Shown one piece after another: positions 16,686-27,151 of a DNA stretch of 64,000 nt; the first letter of the stretch is position 1; each line of letters begins with the position of its first letter. A model generated the notes under the pieces. It did no database searches, was not told the DNA's origin, and saw only the letters and a program-made list of their open reading frames with translations. The stretch lies in the NCBI GenBank assembly GCA_963169455.1, contig CAUJDW010000079.1, positions 42,709 through 106,708 of the forward strand, written 5' to 3'. This DNA is from Bacteroidota bacterium (GTDB lineage: Bacteria; Bacteroidota; Bacteroidia; Chitinophagales; Saprospiraceae). Position numbers and translations under genes: made by a program.

Positions 16686-17363
16686 TCAGTCCGGGATTTT
16701 CAGTTCCTGGAGTACTTCCTGGCTGACGATCACCCTTCTGTTGACCTTCAGTTCGCCCTGGTAATAGATTTCCAGGTAGATGTCCTGATAGTGTTTGGGC
16801 AGGGCCGCTTCGTAGTTTCCCGTTGCATCCGTTTCGGCTTTCAGTTCGCCGTGGTTGAAGTCAAGCAGGGCGCCCGCCACGGGGCTTTTGTCGGAGGCCC
16901 TGACTACCCTGCCCTGATAGGCAATCGTTTTAGCAGGCCGTTCTGCAACCACAGCCTGCCCATGGGCATCCGCATTTTTCTGGAACACGAGCCAGCCGGC
17001 TGCCGCCAGCAGAGAAATAAAGATCAGGGCGGCCCTGATCAAAGCGGGCCATTTCCTGCGGGCTGTCCCGGGGAACAGCAGTTCCGGCGGCGCGGGCAAT
17101 TCGTTTTTTTCGATCTGCTCCGTCAGTTCGAGGATGCTTTTGGTAATGCGGGCCCATTCCAGGTTTTGTTCGGCCTGGCTCAGCACCCCCTCGATGGCCT
17201 GGTGCTGCAGGTTCTCGATGCGGTTCTTGAGTAACAGAGCGGAGTGGTGATACTGCTTTTTGGCATCCTTTGACAGTTCCAGCAGGTAGTCGGCGGCAGC
17301 TTCGTTTCTTCCCTGGCTGAGCAGGGATTTGACTTCCTCGGTGGCCTGATTGGTGGGTGGCAT
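16686..17363 (-). CDS. EAD11-like domain, transmembrane helix, carboxypeptidase-regulatory-like domain protein
   Basis: 225 residues from ATG 17363; the in-frame TTG at 17384 is less likely. Residues 1-80 match the pattern of effector-associated domain 11: EEVKSLLSQGRNEAAADYLL, then HHSALLLKNRIENLQHQAI and ARITKSILELTEQI. EADs are small helical adaptor domains of Bacteroidota and cyanobacterial signalling or conflict systems. A single transmembrane helix (ALIFISLLAAAGWLVF) follows, then a beta domain (YQGRVVRASDKSPVAGALLD) on the other side. No effector nuclease, protease or STAND gene is adjacent. The domain call is by motif recognition only. Confidence 0.65.
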   Translation of the reverse strand: MPPTNQATEEVKSLLSQGRNEAAADYLLELSKDAKKQYHHSALLLKNRIENLQHQAIEGVLSQAEQNLEWARITKSILELTEQIEKNELPAPPELLFPGTARRKWPALIRAALIFISLLAAAGWLVFQKNADAHGQAVVAERPAKTIAYQGRVVRASDKSPVAGALLDFNHGELKAETDATGNYEAALPKHYQDIYLEIYYQGELKVNRRVIVSQEVLQELKIPD

Positions 17364-17661
17364 GGGTTCGGTGTTAAATAGCAACTAAGGCAAATGGCCA
17401 TCTAAAAGTAAACAAAAATTTCTGAATGCTGCAAGGGTGAATGGAAGGTAAGCCGCCAGAAAGGCCTGATTTGGCCGCAATATTCCGGAAAAGAAGCCGG
17501 GGCGGCGCCGGGCGGCGCGCCCCTGGCTGTGAAAGCGACTTTAGATTGCAGGAAAATTTGGCGTCGTAAGAGAAGATGACAGCAAGAAATCAACAAGTAT
17601 GCTGCAAATGTCCGGATCACTCCTTAATTGAGCATGAACCCAATGTTAATTTCTCTTTAAA

Positions 17662-19659
17662 TCAGCCATGCCCCAGATGCTTCTCCAGGAAGCCAAGCAT
17701 GGCCTTGTAGAACTCGAAGCGGTTCTCCTCGTTGGCGAAGCCATGCCCTTCGTTGTATTTCACCAGGTAGGGCACGTCGATGCCCCGCATGCGCAGGGAG
17801 CGGACGATCTGGTCGGATTCGTCGATATTCACCCTGGGGTCGTTGGCGCCCTGCACGACGAAAAGCGGCGCCTGTATTTTGTCGATGTGAAAAACCGGAG
17901 AACTGGCCCGCAGCAATTCCTCGTCCTGTTCGGGGTGCCCCACCATTTCGTAGAGCATTTCCAGGTATGGCCTCCAGTAAGGGGGTATAGTGTTCATAAA
18001 GGTGAAGAGGTTGGAAACCCCCACATAGTCGATCGCACAGGCATACAGCCCGGGGGTAAAGGTGATGCCGGCCAGGGTGGCGTAGCCGCCGTAGCTGGCG
18101 CCGTAGATCGCGATGCGCGCCGGGTCGGCGATGCCTTCTGCGATCAGCCAGCGGACGCCGTCGGTGATGTCGTCCTGCATGGCGCGGCCCCATTGTTTGA
18201 ATCCCTTCTGCCAGAATTCCCTGCCGTAGCCGGTACTGCCGCGGTAGTTGAGCTGTAGCACGGCATAGCCATGGCTGGCCAGCAGTTGCACTTCCGGGTT
18301 GTAGCCCCAGCTATCGCGCACCCAGGGGCCGCCATGGGGATTGACCACCACCGGCAGGCCGCGGGCTTCCCGGCCCTGAGGCAGCGTCAGGTAGCCGTGT
18401 ATGGTGAGCCCGTCACGGCTGGCGTATTGAATGGGCTTCATGGGCGACATGTCCGCCTCGTCCAGCCAGGGGCTTACATCGACAATCTTTTCCAGCCTGC
18501 CGGCGGTTTTGTCAAAATAATAGTAAGCGCCCAGAGAGCGGTCGCTGTAGGTACGGGCCAGGTATTTATCTTCGGCCTTACTGATACTGGTAATAACCAC
18601 TTCATAACCGGGCAGCTCGCCTTCCAGGAATTCCTGGAGCTGTTTCCTTTCCTCGTCGAAGAAGCGGATTTCCCTTTTCCAGGTAGTGTAAACGGCGCCG
18701 GTGAGCACCTTGCGCCTGCGGGAATAGATCAGGCTGCCCGCATCTACTTCGGGGTGGGAGAAGACCACCTCCTCAACTTCCTGCCCGGTTTCGAGGCTGA
18801 ACCGGACGATCTCGCTTCGGTCGCGCCCGATATTGGTAGAAGCATAAATAACCGGGCCATTGTCGAACTCGAAGAACTGGGGGTCGAGGCTTTCCTTGAA
18901 ATTGGTCGTGATAACCGTACGGAATTCCCCGGTTTCGGTGGGCCGGTACAGAATGCTGTGGTTGACGCCGTCGATGGTTTTAATGGCCAGCCGCAGTTTG
19001 CCGTCGTGGTCGGTCATCCAGGCCGTGATGGGCTCTGCGGGATTGTCATTGGCGGCCAGCCGGAAAAATTCGCCGGTATGGATATTAATTCGGTAAGGTT
19101 CGAACAACATGGGGTTGTTCTTATTCATCCCGATGATGAGTTCATCCTCATTGTCCTCCAGCTCGTCTATGAGCTGGATTTTAACGCCTTCGAAAGGGGT
19201 GAGGTCTTTGGCGTTGCTCCCGTCGCGATTGATGGCGAAGAGTTGGTAGTTCTCATCGCCCCCGCTGTCCTTGACGTACACCAGGCGCTGGCCGCTGGCC
19301 CAGAAATAGCCGGAGATATCGCGCTCGGTTTCACTGGTCAGGCGAATGGCCTGGTTGTCGCCCAGCTTCTGGACGAAAATATTGCGCCGGCGCTCGTAGG
19401 GGCCCAGATAGGCGAGGTATTCCCCGCCGGGTGATAGCTGGAAAGCCACTTTGTCCGGGTTCCTGAAAAAGTCTTCAACACTGTATTTGGAAGATCCGTC
19501 CCCGAGTTGCACCAAAGCGGACAAGGCTTCGGGGGAGCTGGGAAGAGAAGGGTCGCCGGGCAACGGCCTTTTGTCTGTTGTGTTCATACGTGCAGTTCTT
19601 GCGGCAAGCCTGCTGGCCTCCGTTTTTTCAGCAGGTGAAGGGCTGTCCTTCTTTTGCAT
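17662..19659 (-). CDS. S9 family (prolyl oligopeptidase-type) serine peptidase
   Basis: 665 residues. Residues 50-400 form the beta-propeller (RNIFVQKLGDN, GQRLVYVKDSGGDENYQLFA). The C-terminal alpha/beta hydrolase has the nucleophile motif IAIYGASYGGYAT, the aspartate in VVQGANDPRV and the histidine in YNEGHGFANEENR. It cleaves peptides or acyl-peptides. No signal peptide is seen, so it is cytoplasmic. A second ATG (MNTTDKRPL) at 19587 may be the real start, since a TATCTTT element (19667-19673, minus strand) lies almost on the first ATG. Confidence 0.93.
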   Translation of the reverse strand: MQKKDSPSPAEKTEASRLAARTARMNTTDKRPLPGDPSLPSSPEALSALVQLGDGSSKYSVEDFFRNPDKVAFQLSPGGEYLAYLGPYERRRNIFVQKLGDNQAIRLTSETERDISGYFWASGQRLVYVKDSGGDENYQLFAINRDGSNAKDLTPFEGVKIQLIDELEDNEDELIIGMNKNNPMLFEPYRINIHTGEFFRLAANDNPAEPITAWMTDHDGKLRLAIKTIDGVNHSILYRPTETGEFRTVITTNFKESLDPQFFEFDNGPVIYASTNIGRDRSEIVRFSLETGQEVEEVVFSHPEVDAGSLIYSRRRKVLTGAVYTTWKREIRFFDEERKQLQEFLEGELPGYEVVITSISKAEDKYLARTYSDRSLGAYYYFDKTAGRLEKIVDVSPWLDEADMSPMKPIQYASRDGLTIHGYLTLPQGREARGLPVVVNPHGGPWVRDSWGYNPEVQLLASHGYAVLQLNYRGSTGYGREFWQKGFKQWGRAMQDDITDGVRWLIAEGIADPARIAIYGASYGGYATLAGITFTPGLYACAIDYVGVSNLFTFMNTIPPYWRPYLEMLYEMVGHPEQDEELLRASSPVFHIDKIQAPLFVVQGANDPRVNIDESDQIVRSLRMRGIDVPYLVKYNEGHGFANEENRFEFYKAMLGFLEKHLGHG

Positions 19660-19840
19660 ACAGGGTAAAGATAGCGATTAGCCGGAATTTTAGAAAAAAA
19701 GAGGCAGCGTGTGGGGTGCAGAGCGCAAAGCCTTGGCAGGGCAAGGTTGAAGGAGCCCGGGATAGGCCCAGGGTAACAAGGAACTACCAAATTTTGAATT
19801 TGTTAGTTAAGGTTTCATCCGCCTCCGCGGGCCGTAGCCG

Positions 19841-21679
19841 CTACGGCGGGGGAATGCCTCCCGGCCGGGGAACGAGGCCGGGCGCACTTTCCATAGCTTC
19901 TTCCTGATGGCGCCACAACTCCTGGAAGGCAGGGCTGTTCGCGCGCAGGTACGGGAAAGAGCCCTCATCGACGATCCGGCCATCGGCCATAATGTAGATG
20001 TAGTCGAACTGGTTGAGCAGGTGGAGGCGGTGCAGGGAGGACACGATGGCTTTGTCTTTAAACGCTTCAAAAAGCTGCTGGTATATCTGCAGTTCGGTTT
20101 TGGGGTCGACGCTGCTGGTCGGTTCGTCCATCAATACGATATCGCTGTCGCGGGCGGCGAGGATGCCGCGGGCCAGGGCCAGGCGCTGCCGCTGCCCGCC
20201 GGAAAGGTTGACGCCTTTTTCCTTGATGCTCGATTGCAGCCCCCTCGGCAATTGCTCCAGCACGCTGTCGAACCGGGCTGCGCGGCAGGCCTTCTGCACT
20301 TCCTCTTCGCTGAATGGCAGGCCGAGCGTGATGTTGTACTCGATGGTGTTCTCGAATATCTCCGGCTCCTGGGGAAACAGCGTTACACTGTTGGCCACGC
20401 AGGGCATGCCCGCCACGGCCTGCCCGTCGGCCGACAGGCGTAGGCCCGCCTCGGGGTTGTACAGGCCGCGCAGGATGGCCATAAGGGTGCTTTTCCCACT
20501 GCCGCTCTCGCCGACCAGGGCCAGGCGCTGGCCCCGGCTGATGCGGATGTTCAGGCCATGCAGCCCCTGGGCTTTTTCATCTTCCGGCCTTTTTTCGTTG
20601 TGTGTGAAATGGAGCCCGCTGATATCCAGGCGCCGCCAGCCCTCAGGCAGAACCGCGCCCGCGTCCGGAAGATGGCGCCGGCCGTAGGCTTCTAAAATAT
20701 TGTGGGCGGTCTGTACATCGGTGTGGTAACGCACCACCTGCGTGTATTGCCAGGCCATGCCGTGGAAAACCCCGGTAAAGCGCTGTACGTAAGCCATAAG
20801 CGTGACCAGGGTTCCGATCAGGAAGGCTTCTCCCGGAACCCAGTGCTGAAAGACATACCCTACCAGGATCACTCCGTAGATAAGGGCTACGCAGATGTCC
20901 ATGACGAACCATTTCCACTCGTTGACCAGTATTTTGCGGCGGAAAGGCGGCAGTATATCCATGACCCGGCCCAGCAGCCCCTTTTCCATGCGCTGTTCCA
21001 GCCGCAGCGTAATGACGGTGATGATGTTCGACAAGCTGTCGAACAGGGTGGACGACACCACGTGTTCTTTCTCATTGACCTCCCTGGAAGCCTCGATGAA
21101 AGGTTTGTCGAATTTCAGCAGCAGATATATCACGCCTGCCCCCATGAGCGCCGCGATGAACCCGAAAAGGGGCGAAAAGTAGATCATGGCGGCGAAGGAA
21201 AAGGCGAAGCTCAGGAAGGTTTTCAGGTACATGAAGCCGGAATCGAAAAAATCCTTCAAGGCCTCATAAGCTTTGCGGATGCGGTTGATGGTGGCGCCGC
21301 TGTGGTGGTCCTGGTGCCAGCGCACCGGCAGGTGCAGGGCTTTGTGGTAGAGTTCCTGCAGGAAATTGCGGCTCAGGTCAAAGGCCAGGTTGCGTTCCAT
21401 GATGCGGGCCGGGCCGTGGAACCCCCAGTCAATCAACCTTAAAAGCAGGTAAGCGCCGGCATAAATCCAGGCCGAACGCAGGATGTTCATGCCCTGCTTT
21501 TGTACCTCATTGATAAAGACACCCCAGATCACAGGCTCCAGCGCCACCATTACGTTGCTGGCCAGAAACATGGCGTAGATCAGCAGATAGCGCCGGCGTT
21601 GCTCCCTGGCGTACAACCAGGCCGTGCGCAGCAGGGAGAGGTAGGGGTTGTTCCAGATGGAGGGCTTCGTGCGCTTCAT
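19841..21679 (-). CDS. ABC exporter, fused permease and ATPase
   Basis: 612 residues. An N-terminal six-helix ABC transmembrane domain (residues 20-330) is followed by the ATPase: Walker A GESGSGKST, Q-loop LFPQEPEIFENTIEYN, signature LSGGQRQRLALARG and Walker B DIVLMDEPTSSVDP. The protein should dimerise to export lipids, peptides or drugs; the substrate is unknown. Its start overlaps the stop of the SDR gene by four bases (ATGA), so translation is coupled. Confidence 0.92.
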   Translation of the reverse strand: MKRTKPSIWNNPYLSLLRTAWLYAREQRRRYLLIYAMFLASNVMVALEPVIWGVFINEVQKQGMNILRSAWIYAGAYLLLRLIDWGFHGPARIMERNLAFDLSRNFLQELYHKALHLPVRWHQDHHSGATINRIRKAYEALKDFFDSGFMYLKTFLSFAFSFAAMIYFSPLFGFIAALMGAGVIYLLLKFDKPFIEASREVNEKEHVVSSTLFDSLSNIITVITLRLEQRMEKGLLGRVMDILPPFRRKILVNEWKWFVMDICVALIYGVILVGYVFQHWVPGEAFLIGTLVTLMAYVQRFTGVFHGMAWQYTQVVRYHTDVQTAHNILEAYGRRHLPDAGAVLPEGWRRLDISGLHFTHNEKRPEDEKAQGLHGLNIRISRGQRLALVGESGSGKSTLMAILRGLYNPEAGLRLSADGQAVAGMPCVANSVTLFPQEPEIFENTIEYNITLGLPFSEEEVQKACRAARFDSVLEQLPRGLQSSIKEKGVNLSGGQRQRLALARGILAARDSDIVLMDEPTSSVDPKTELQIYQQLFEAFKDKAIVSSLHRLHLLNQFDYIYIMADGRIVDEGSFPYLRANSPAFQELWRHQEEAMESAPGLVPRPGGIPPP

Positions 21680-22419
21680 ACATAGATCATTTTCTTCGTC
21701 ATCCCTCCATCCGCCACGAAGTCCTGGCCGGTAATGAAGCCCGCCTTTTCAGACAACAGGTAGGCCGCCATCTCCGCGATATCTGCGGGCCGGCCCACCC
21801 TGCCCGCCGGGTGCTGGGCATGGTCTTCGGCGCTCCACTCGATATGCTTCCGCCGGCTTGCTTTCTGATGCCCCGTCACGTCGATCCAGCCGGGGCTGAT
21901 GCTGTTCACGCGCACCTCGGGACCCAGGCTCACGGCCAGGGCGTGCGTGAGGGCCAGGATGCCGCCCTTCGAGGCGGAATAGGCTTCGGTATGAGGCTCC
22001 GACATATAGGCACGGGTGGAACTGATGTTGACGATGGCGCCCCGGGCCCTGCGCAGGTGCGGCGCACAGTATTTGGCGCACAAAAAAGCCCCCGTCAGGT
22101 TGGTTCCGATAACGCGGTTCCATTCTTCCAGGCTCATTTCCTCAATGGGTTTGTTGATGCCGAAGCCCGCGTTGTTAACCAGCCCGCCAATCTGCCCGAA
22201 ACGGGCGGCCGCCTCCTGAACAGCGCTCTTCACGCTTTCCTCACTGGAAACATCGCAGGGCAGGAAAAGCAGGCCCGGCGTTTCCTCCACGGCTTCCCGG
22301 CCCGCTTCTTCATCGCAGTCGAAGATGGCCGCCTGCCAGCCGTAACGCAGCAGCGTTTGCGCTGTTACTTTGCCGATGCCCTGCGCCCCGCCGGTTATGA
22401 TGGCAATTTGCTCATTCAT
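21676..22419 (-). CDS. Short-chain dehydrogenase/reductase
   Basis: 247 residues with the classical SDR layout: nucleotide motif TGGAQGIGKV, LVNNAGFG, catalytic Ser in VNISSTRAY and the YSASKGG Tyr-Lys pair, with the C-terminal GQDFVADGGMTKKM. It is an NAD(P)-dependent oxidoreductase of unknown substrate. The stop overlaps the start of the ABC exporter gene, suggesting that the enzyme modifies the exported compound or shares its regulation. Confidence 0.92.
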   Translation of the reverse strand: MNEQIAIITGGAQGIGKVTAQTLLRYGWQAAIFDCDEEAGREAVEETPGLLFLPCDVSSEESVKSAVQEAAARFGQIGGLVNNAGFGINKPIEEMSLEEWNRVIGTNLTGAFLCAKYCAPHLRRARGAIVNISSTRAYMSEPHTEAYSASKGGILALTHALAVSLGPEVRVNSISPGWIDVTGHQKASRRKHIEWSAEDHAQHPAGRVGRPADIAEMAAYLLSEKAGFITGQDFVADGGMTKKMIYV

Positions 22420-22472
22420 GGCTATAATTTTTTTGGATTAGTTCTTAGTTTTGCGGCAAACGAGTACAAAAC

Positions 22473-22634
22473 ATGGAAACGACTACGAGCAAAAGATCCA
22501 AAGCAACTGACTGGCTGCTCTTTCTGGTGTCCACCGTCATCTTCTTCGCCATGATCGTCTATGTTGACGAATGGTTCTGGGTCGCCATGCCTTTCATGCT
22601 CACTTATCTGGTGCGCGCACTGGACGCAATGTAA
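22473..22634 (+). CDS. Small two-helix membrane protein
   Basis: 53 residues starting at ATG 22473 (METTTSKRSKATDWLLFLVS). Two hydrophobic segments (LLFLVSTVIFFAMIVYV and WVAMPFMLTYLVRAL) are separated by DEWF. It is divergent from the SDR gene (53 bases) and convergent with pgl. No family recognised; the clean membrane topology and intact frame support coding. Confidence 0.6.
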   Translation: METTTSKRSKATDWLLFLVSTVIFFAMIVYVDEWFWVAMPFMLTYLVRALDAM

Positions 22635-22689
22635 TTCAGTGCGGCTGTTTTCAGTATGCCAGTTCCCGGGGCTTTCCGCTGACGTACTG

Positions 22690-23400
22690 TCAAAAAGCTG
22701 CTTCGTCGAGAAACCACAGGAGTTTTCCCTCTTTTGGCGCAACATGGGCCGCAGGGTAGCGCAGGCTATGCTCCTGCCCTTCGATGATTTCCTTCACTAT
22801 TCCCGCCTTGGCGGCGCCCGTTACCAGAAATACTACATCCGAAGCATTATTGAGCACCGGCCCCGTCAGGGTGATGCGCGGCTGCCCGGTGTCGGGGTGA
22901 ATGGCAAGGGCGCAGGGCGCTGCTTCGGTAAGCAGGCTCATCTGATGTGGAAAAATGGAAGCGGTATGGCCGTCTTCGCCCATGCCCAGCAGGATCATGT
23001 CGAAGGCGGGAAGGCCGCGGCGGGAAGGGAGGTTTTGTTGTAAAACCTGCGCATATCGACGGGCTTCGGCTACCGGTTCGCCCTCCCCCCTGATGCGGAA
23101 AATCCGGTGCTCCGGGATGCCCAGCGGCTTGAGCAGGCATTCATTGGCCATCCGGAAGTTGCTTTCCTCATGATCGGGCGGCACACAGCGTTCGTCTCCC
23201 CAGAAGAAATGAATGTTTTCCCAGCCGATGCTTTCCCGGTAGTGGGCAGCCCAGTGAAGGAACAGCGCTTTCGGGGTGCTGCCGCCGGAAAGGGCGAGGT
23301 TTATCCTGGGCCTGCCCTTTGCCCAGCCGGCAAAATATTCGGCAAAGTCCCGGGCTGCCTGCTCGGGAGTGGGGGAGATTTGGATCGACATGGCGGCCAT
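22690..23400 (-). CDS. pgl: 6-phosphogluconolactonase
   Basis: 236 residues from ATG 23400, just after the zwf stop, where an AGGGAAAA stretch precedes the start; another ATG follows at 23391. The DevB-type lactonase has LALSGGSTPKALFLHW, FFWGDERCVPPDHEESNFRM and the GMGEDGHTASIFP motif with the catalytic histidine. It hydrolyses 6-phosphogluconolactone made by the adjacent zwf product. The longer start at 23442 would overlap zwf by 26 bases. Confidence 0.93.
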   Translation of the reverse strand: MAAMSIQISPTPEQAARDFAEYFAGWAKGRPRINLALSGGSTPKALFLHWAAHYRESIGWENIHFFWGDERCVPPDHEESNFRMANECLLKPLGIPEHRIFRIRGEGEPVAEARRYAQVLQQNLPSRRGLPAFDMILLGMGEDGHTASIFPHQMSLLTEAAPCALAIHPDTGQPRITLTGPVLNNASDVVFLVTGAAKAGIVKEIIEGQEHSLRYPAAHVAPKEGKLLWFLDEAAF

Positions 23401-23416
23401 TTTTTCCGGTTTTTCC

Positions 23417-24928
23417 CTACAATTCGCAATAGTTGTCGGCATCCGTCAGATGGGCGCAGGGGTTGCGCCAGCTGACCTTTTCTCCCTCGATAAGCACATT
23501 GGCGGCATCCGGCCCCCAGGTGCCGGCGGGATAGCCGTACAGCTTGATGGAAGGGTCGCCGGCCCAGGCTTCCAGAATGGGGTCGACAAACTGCCAGGCC
23601 GCCTCCACCGAGTCGCCGCGGGCATAAAGGGTCGGGTCTCCCTTCATGACGTCGAGCAGCAGGCGTTCGTAAGCCTCGGGCACCACTTCTTCCGTCAGCC
23701 CGGAGTAGCGGAAGTCCATATTCACATTTTTGACCTGGAAGCCGGCTCCCGGCACTTTCATTCCGAACTGCAGCAACAACCCTTCATCGGGCTGAATGCG
23801 GATGATGAGCTGGTTGTTGACGTTCATGATGTCCTGTTCATTGCGGAAGAGGTGGTGCGGGGGCGATTTGAAGTAAACCACCACTTCAGTTGCCTTGGCA
23901 GGCAGGCACTTGCCGGTGCGGATGTAAAAAGGCACCCCCGCCCAGCGCCAGTTGTCGATGTAAAATTTCAGGGCGACGTAGGTTTCGGTGATGGAATCTT
24001 CGGCCACCCCATCCTCTTCCCTGTAGCCCTTCACTTTCTCACCCCCGATCGTGGAAGCGATGTACTGCCCGCGGATCGCGTACCGGGCCACATCCTCTTT
24101 GGCGATGGGCCTGATCGACTGAAAGAGTTTCAGCTTTTCATTGCGTATCGCGGCGGCATCGGCTGTGATGGGCGGCTCCATGGCCACGTGGGCGACGACC
24201 TGCAGCAGGTGGTTCTGCACCATGTCGCGCAGCGCGCCGGAGCGGTCGTAGTACCCGCCGCGTTTTTCCACCCCGATCTGCTCCGCTGCCGTGACCTCCA
24301 CGTGGTGGATGTAATTGCGGTTCCATAGGGGTTCGAAGATGCCGTTGGCAAAGCGCGTGACCAGGAGGTTCTGCACCGTCTCCTTGCCGAGGTAATGGTC
24401 GATCCGGAATATCTGGCCCTCTTCGAAATATTGCTGGAGCTCCTGGTTGAGCTTCCGGGCTGACTCGCGGCTATAGCCAAACGGCTTTTCTATGACCAGG
24501 CGCTTCCAGCCCCCGCCGCTGTTGTTCAGGCCCTCCCCTGCGAGGAAAGCCGGTATTTTGGGATACAGGCTGGGGGGCGTGGATAAATAAAATACGTGAT
24601 TACCTTTTGTCTGGAGCCGCTCGTCGAGCTCGGCCATCCGGGCCCGTATTTTCTTGTAATCCTCCTGCTTCAGGGTGTCGATCGGCTGATAGAACAGGTA
24701 AGGGCCAAAGCGCGCATCCTTTGCTCCCTGAATGTGTTCATTGTCGAAAAAAACCTCCCTGCGAAAGGCCTCATCGCTCATCTCCGTTCGGCTGATGCCG
24801 AGTAAGGCGAAGTTTTCCGGAAGGAACCCCCCTTTGTACAATGCATAAAGCGCCGGCACGAGCTTGCGCCGGGTGAGGTCGCCGGAGGCGCCGAAAATGA
24901 CGAAGATGTGGGGGTCTGTGGTGAGCAT
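23417..24928 (-). CDS. zwf: Glucose-6-phosphate 1-dehydrogenase
   Basis: 503 residues. It oxidises glucose 6-phosphate to the lactone with reduction of NADP. The NADP site IFGASGDLTRRKLVPALYAL is near the N-terminus, the active-site signature RIDHYLGKE lies near residue 190, and RWAGVPFYIRTGKCL is present. First gene of a zwf-pgl pair, divergent from rpiB-gnd, so all these pentose phosphate genes surround one 225-base intergenic region. Confidence 0.97.
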   Translation of the reverse strand: MLTTDPHIFVIFGASGDLTRRKLVPALYALYKGGFLPENFALLGISRTEMSDEAFRREVFFDNEHIQGAKDARFGPYLFYQPIDTLKQEDYKKIRARMAELDERLQTKGNHVFYLSTPPSLYPKIPAFLAGEGLNNSGGGWKRLVIEKPFGYSRESARKLNQELQQYFEEGQIFRIDHYLGKETVQNLLVTRFANGIFEPLWNRNYIHHVEVTAAEQIGVEKRGGYYDRSGALRDMVQNHLLQVVAHVAMEPPITADAAAIRNEKLKLFQSIRPIAKEDVARYAIRGQYIASTIGGEKVKGYREEDGVAEDSITETYVALKFYIDNWRWAGVPFYIRTGKCLPAKATEVVVYFKSPPHHLFRNEQDIMNVNNQLIIRIQPDEGLLLQFGMKVPGAGFQVKNVNMDFRYSGLTEEVVPEAYERLLLDVMKGDPTLYARGDSVEAAWQFVDPILEAWAGDPSIKLYGYPAGTWGPDAANVLIEGEKVSWRNPCAHLTDADNYCEL

Positions 24929-25153
24929 AAGCTTCTGGTTTTTTCCCGGCCGAGGAATTTATCCGGCTGCGGCAGCAGGCGTGACGAGGACGGGCTGGTA
25001 TAAAATTTCTGGTTCCTGGCAGCTTCTTACCCCACTCGAACAATCCCGCCATGCCCAGGAATCTCCGCCGTGGCTCAACCTCCGCCCGCCGGCGCCTGTT
25101 ATTTTAAAGGCTTTCAAAAAGCGCAAAGTTTTTTTCTACACAACTTATTTTCC

Positions 25154-25609
25154 ATGAAAATCGGAATTGCTGCCGACCACGGAGGGTTCACCCTCAAGCA
25201 AGAGATCAGGGATATGCTGGAAGGAAATGACATTTCAGTCACCGATTTCGGTGCTGATGAACTGGATTCTTCCGATGATTATCCCGACCTCGTTGCACCG
25301 CTGGCCCGCGCGGTATCGGCGGGCCTGATCGACCGCGGTATTGCCGTCTGCGGCAGCGGGGTGGGCGCGTCTGTCGTCGCCAACAAATTTCCGGGGGTGC
25401 GGGCGGCGCTCATCACCGAAACCTATTCCGCCCGGCAGGGCGTCGAACACGACAATATGAACCTGATGTGCCTCGGCGGCCGCGTCATCGGCCCCGAGCT
25501 GGCCCGCGAGCTGGTGCTGGCCTTTGTCAAAGCCCAATATACCGGAGAAGCGCGCCACCGGCGAAGGCTGCAGAAAGTGGAAAAGATAGAAGCCCGGATG
25601 TTTAAGTAA
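25154..25609 (+). CDS. rpiB: Ribose 5-phosphate isomerase B
   Basis: 151 residues from ATG 25154 (MKIGIAADHGGFTLKQEI). The RpiB/LacA/LacB fold is seen in the phosphate-binding start AADHGG, GIAVCGSGVGASVVANKFPG with the active-site Cys, and EHDNMNLMCLGGRVIG. It interconverts ribulose and ribose 5-phosphate. Divergent from zwf, upstream of gnd. Confidence 0.94.
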   Translation: MKIGIAADHGGFTLKQEIRDMLEGNDISVTDFGADELDSSDDYPDLVAPLARAVSAGLIDRGIAVCGSGVGASVVANKFPGVRAALITETYSARQGVEHDNMNLMCLGGRVIGPELARELVLAFVKAQYTGEARHRRRLQKVEKIEARMFK

Positions 25610-25738
25610 AAAGTGTTCGATCGTGTGGGTGTGTGGGTGTTTAAGTATCTTTGGAGGCCCGGAAAAACCCAAAAGCCATGAGCATTGCAAATATGCCAAC
25701 AGCCATACCCTGTACTTAATACCATAAAGCCTTACCAA

Positions 25739-27145
<1,407 letters not shown>

Positions 27146-27151
27146 CCTGGC

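Noticed and set aside
25624..25642. GTGTGGGTGTGTGGGTGT low-complexity tract between rpiB and gnd
   Set aside because: Too short and imperfect to count as a repeat feature.
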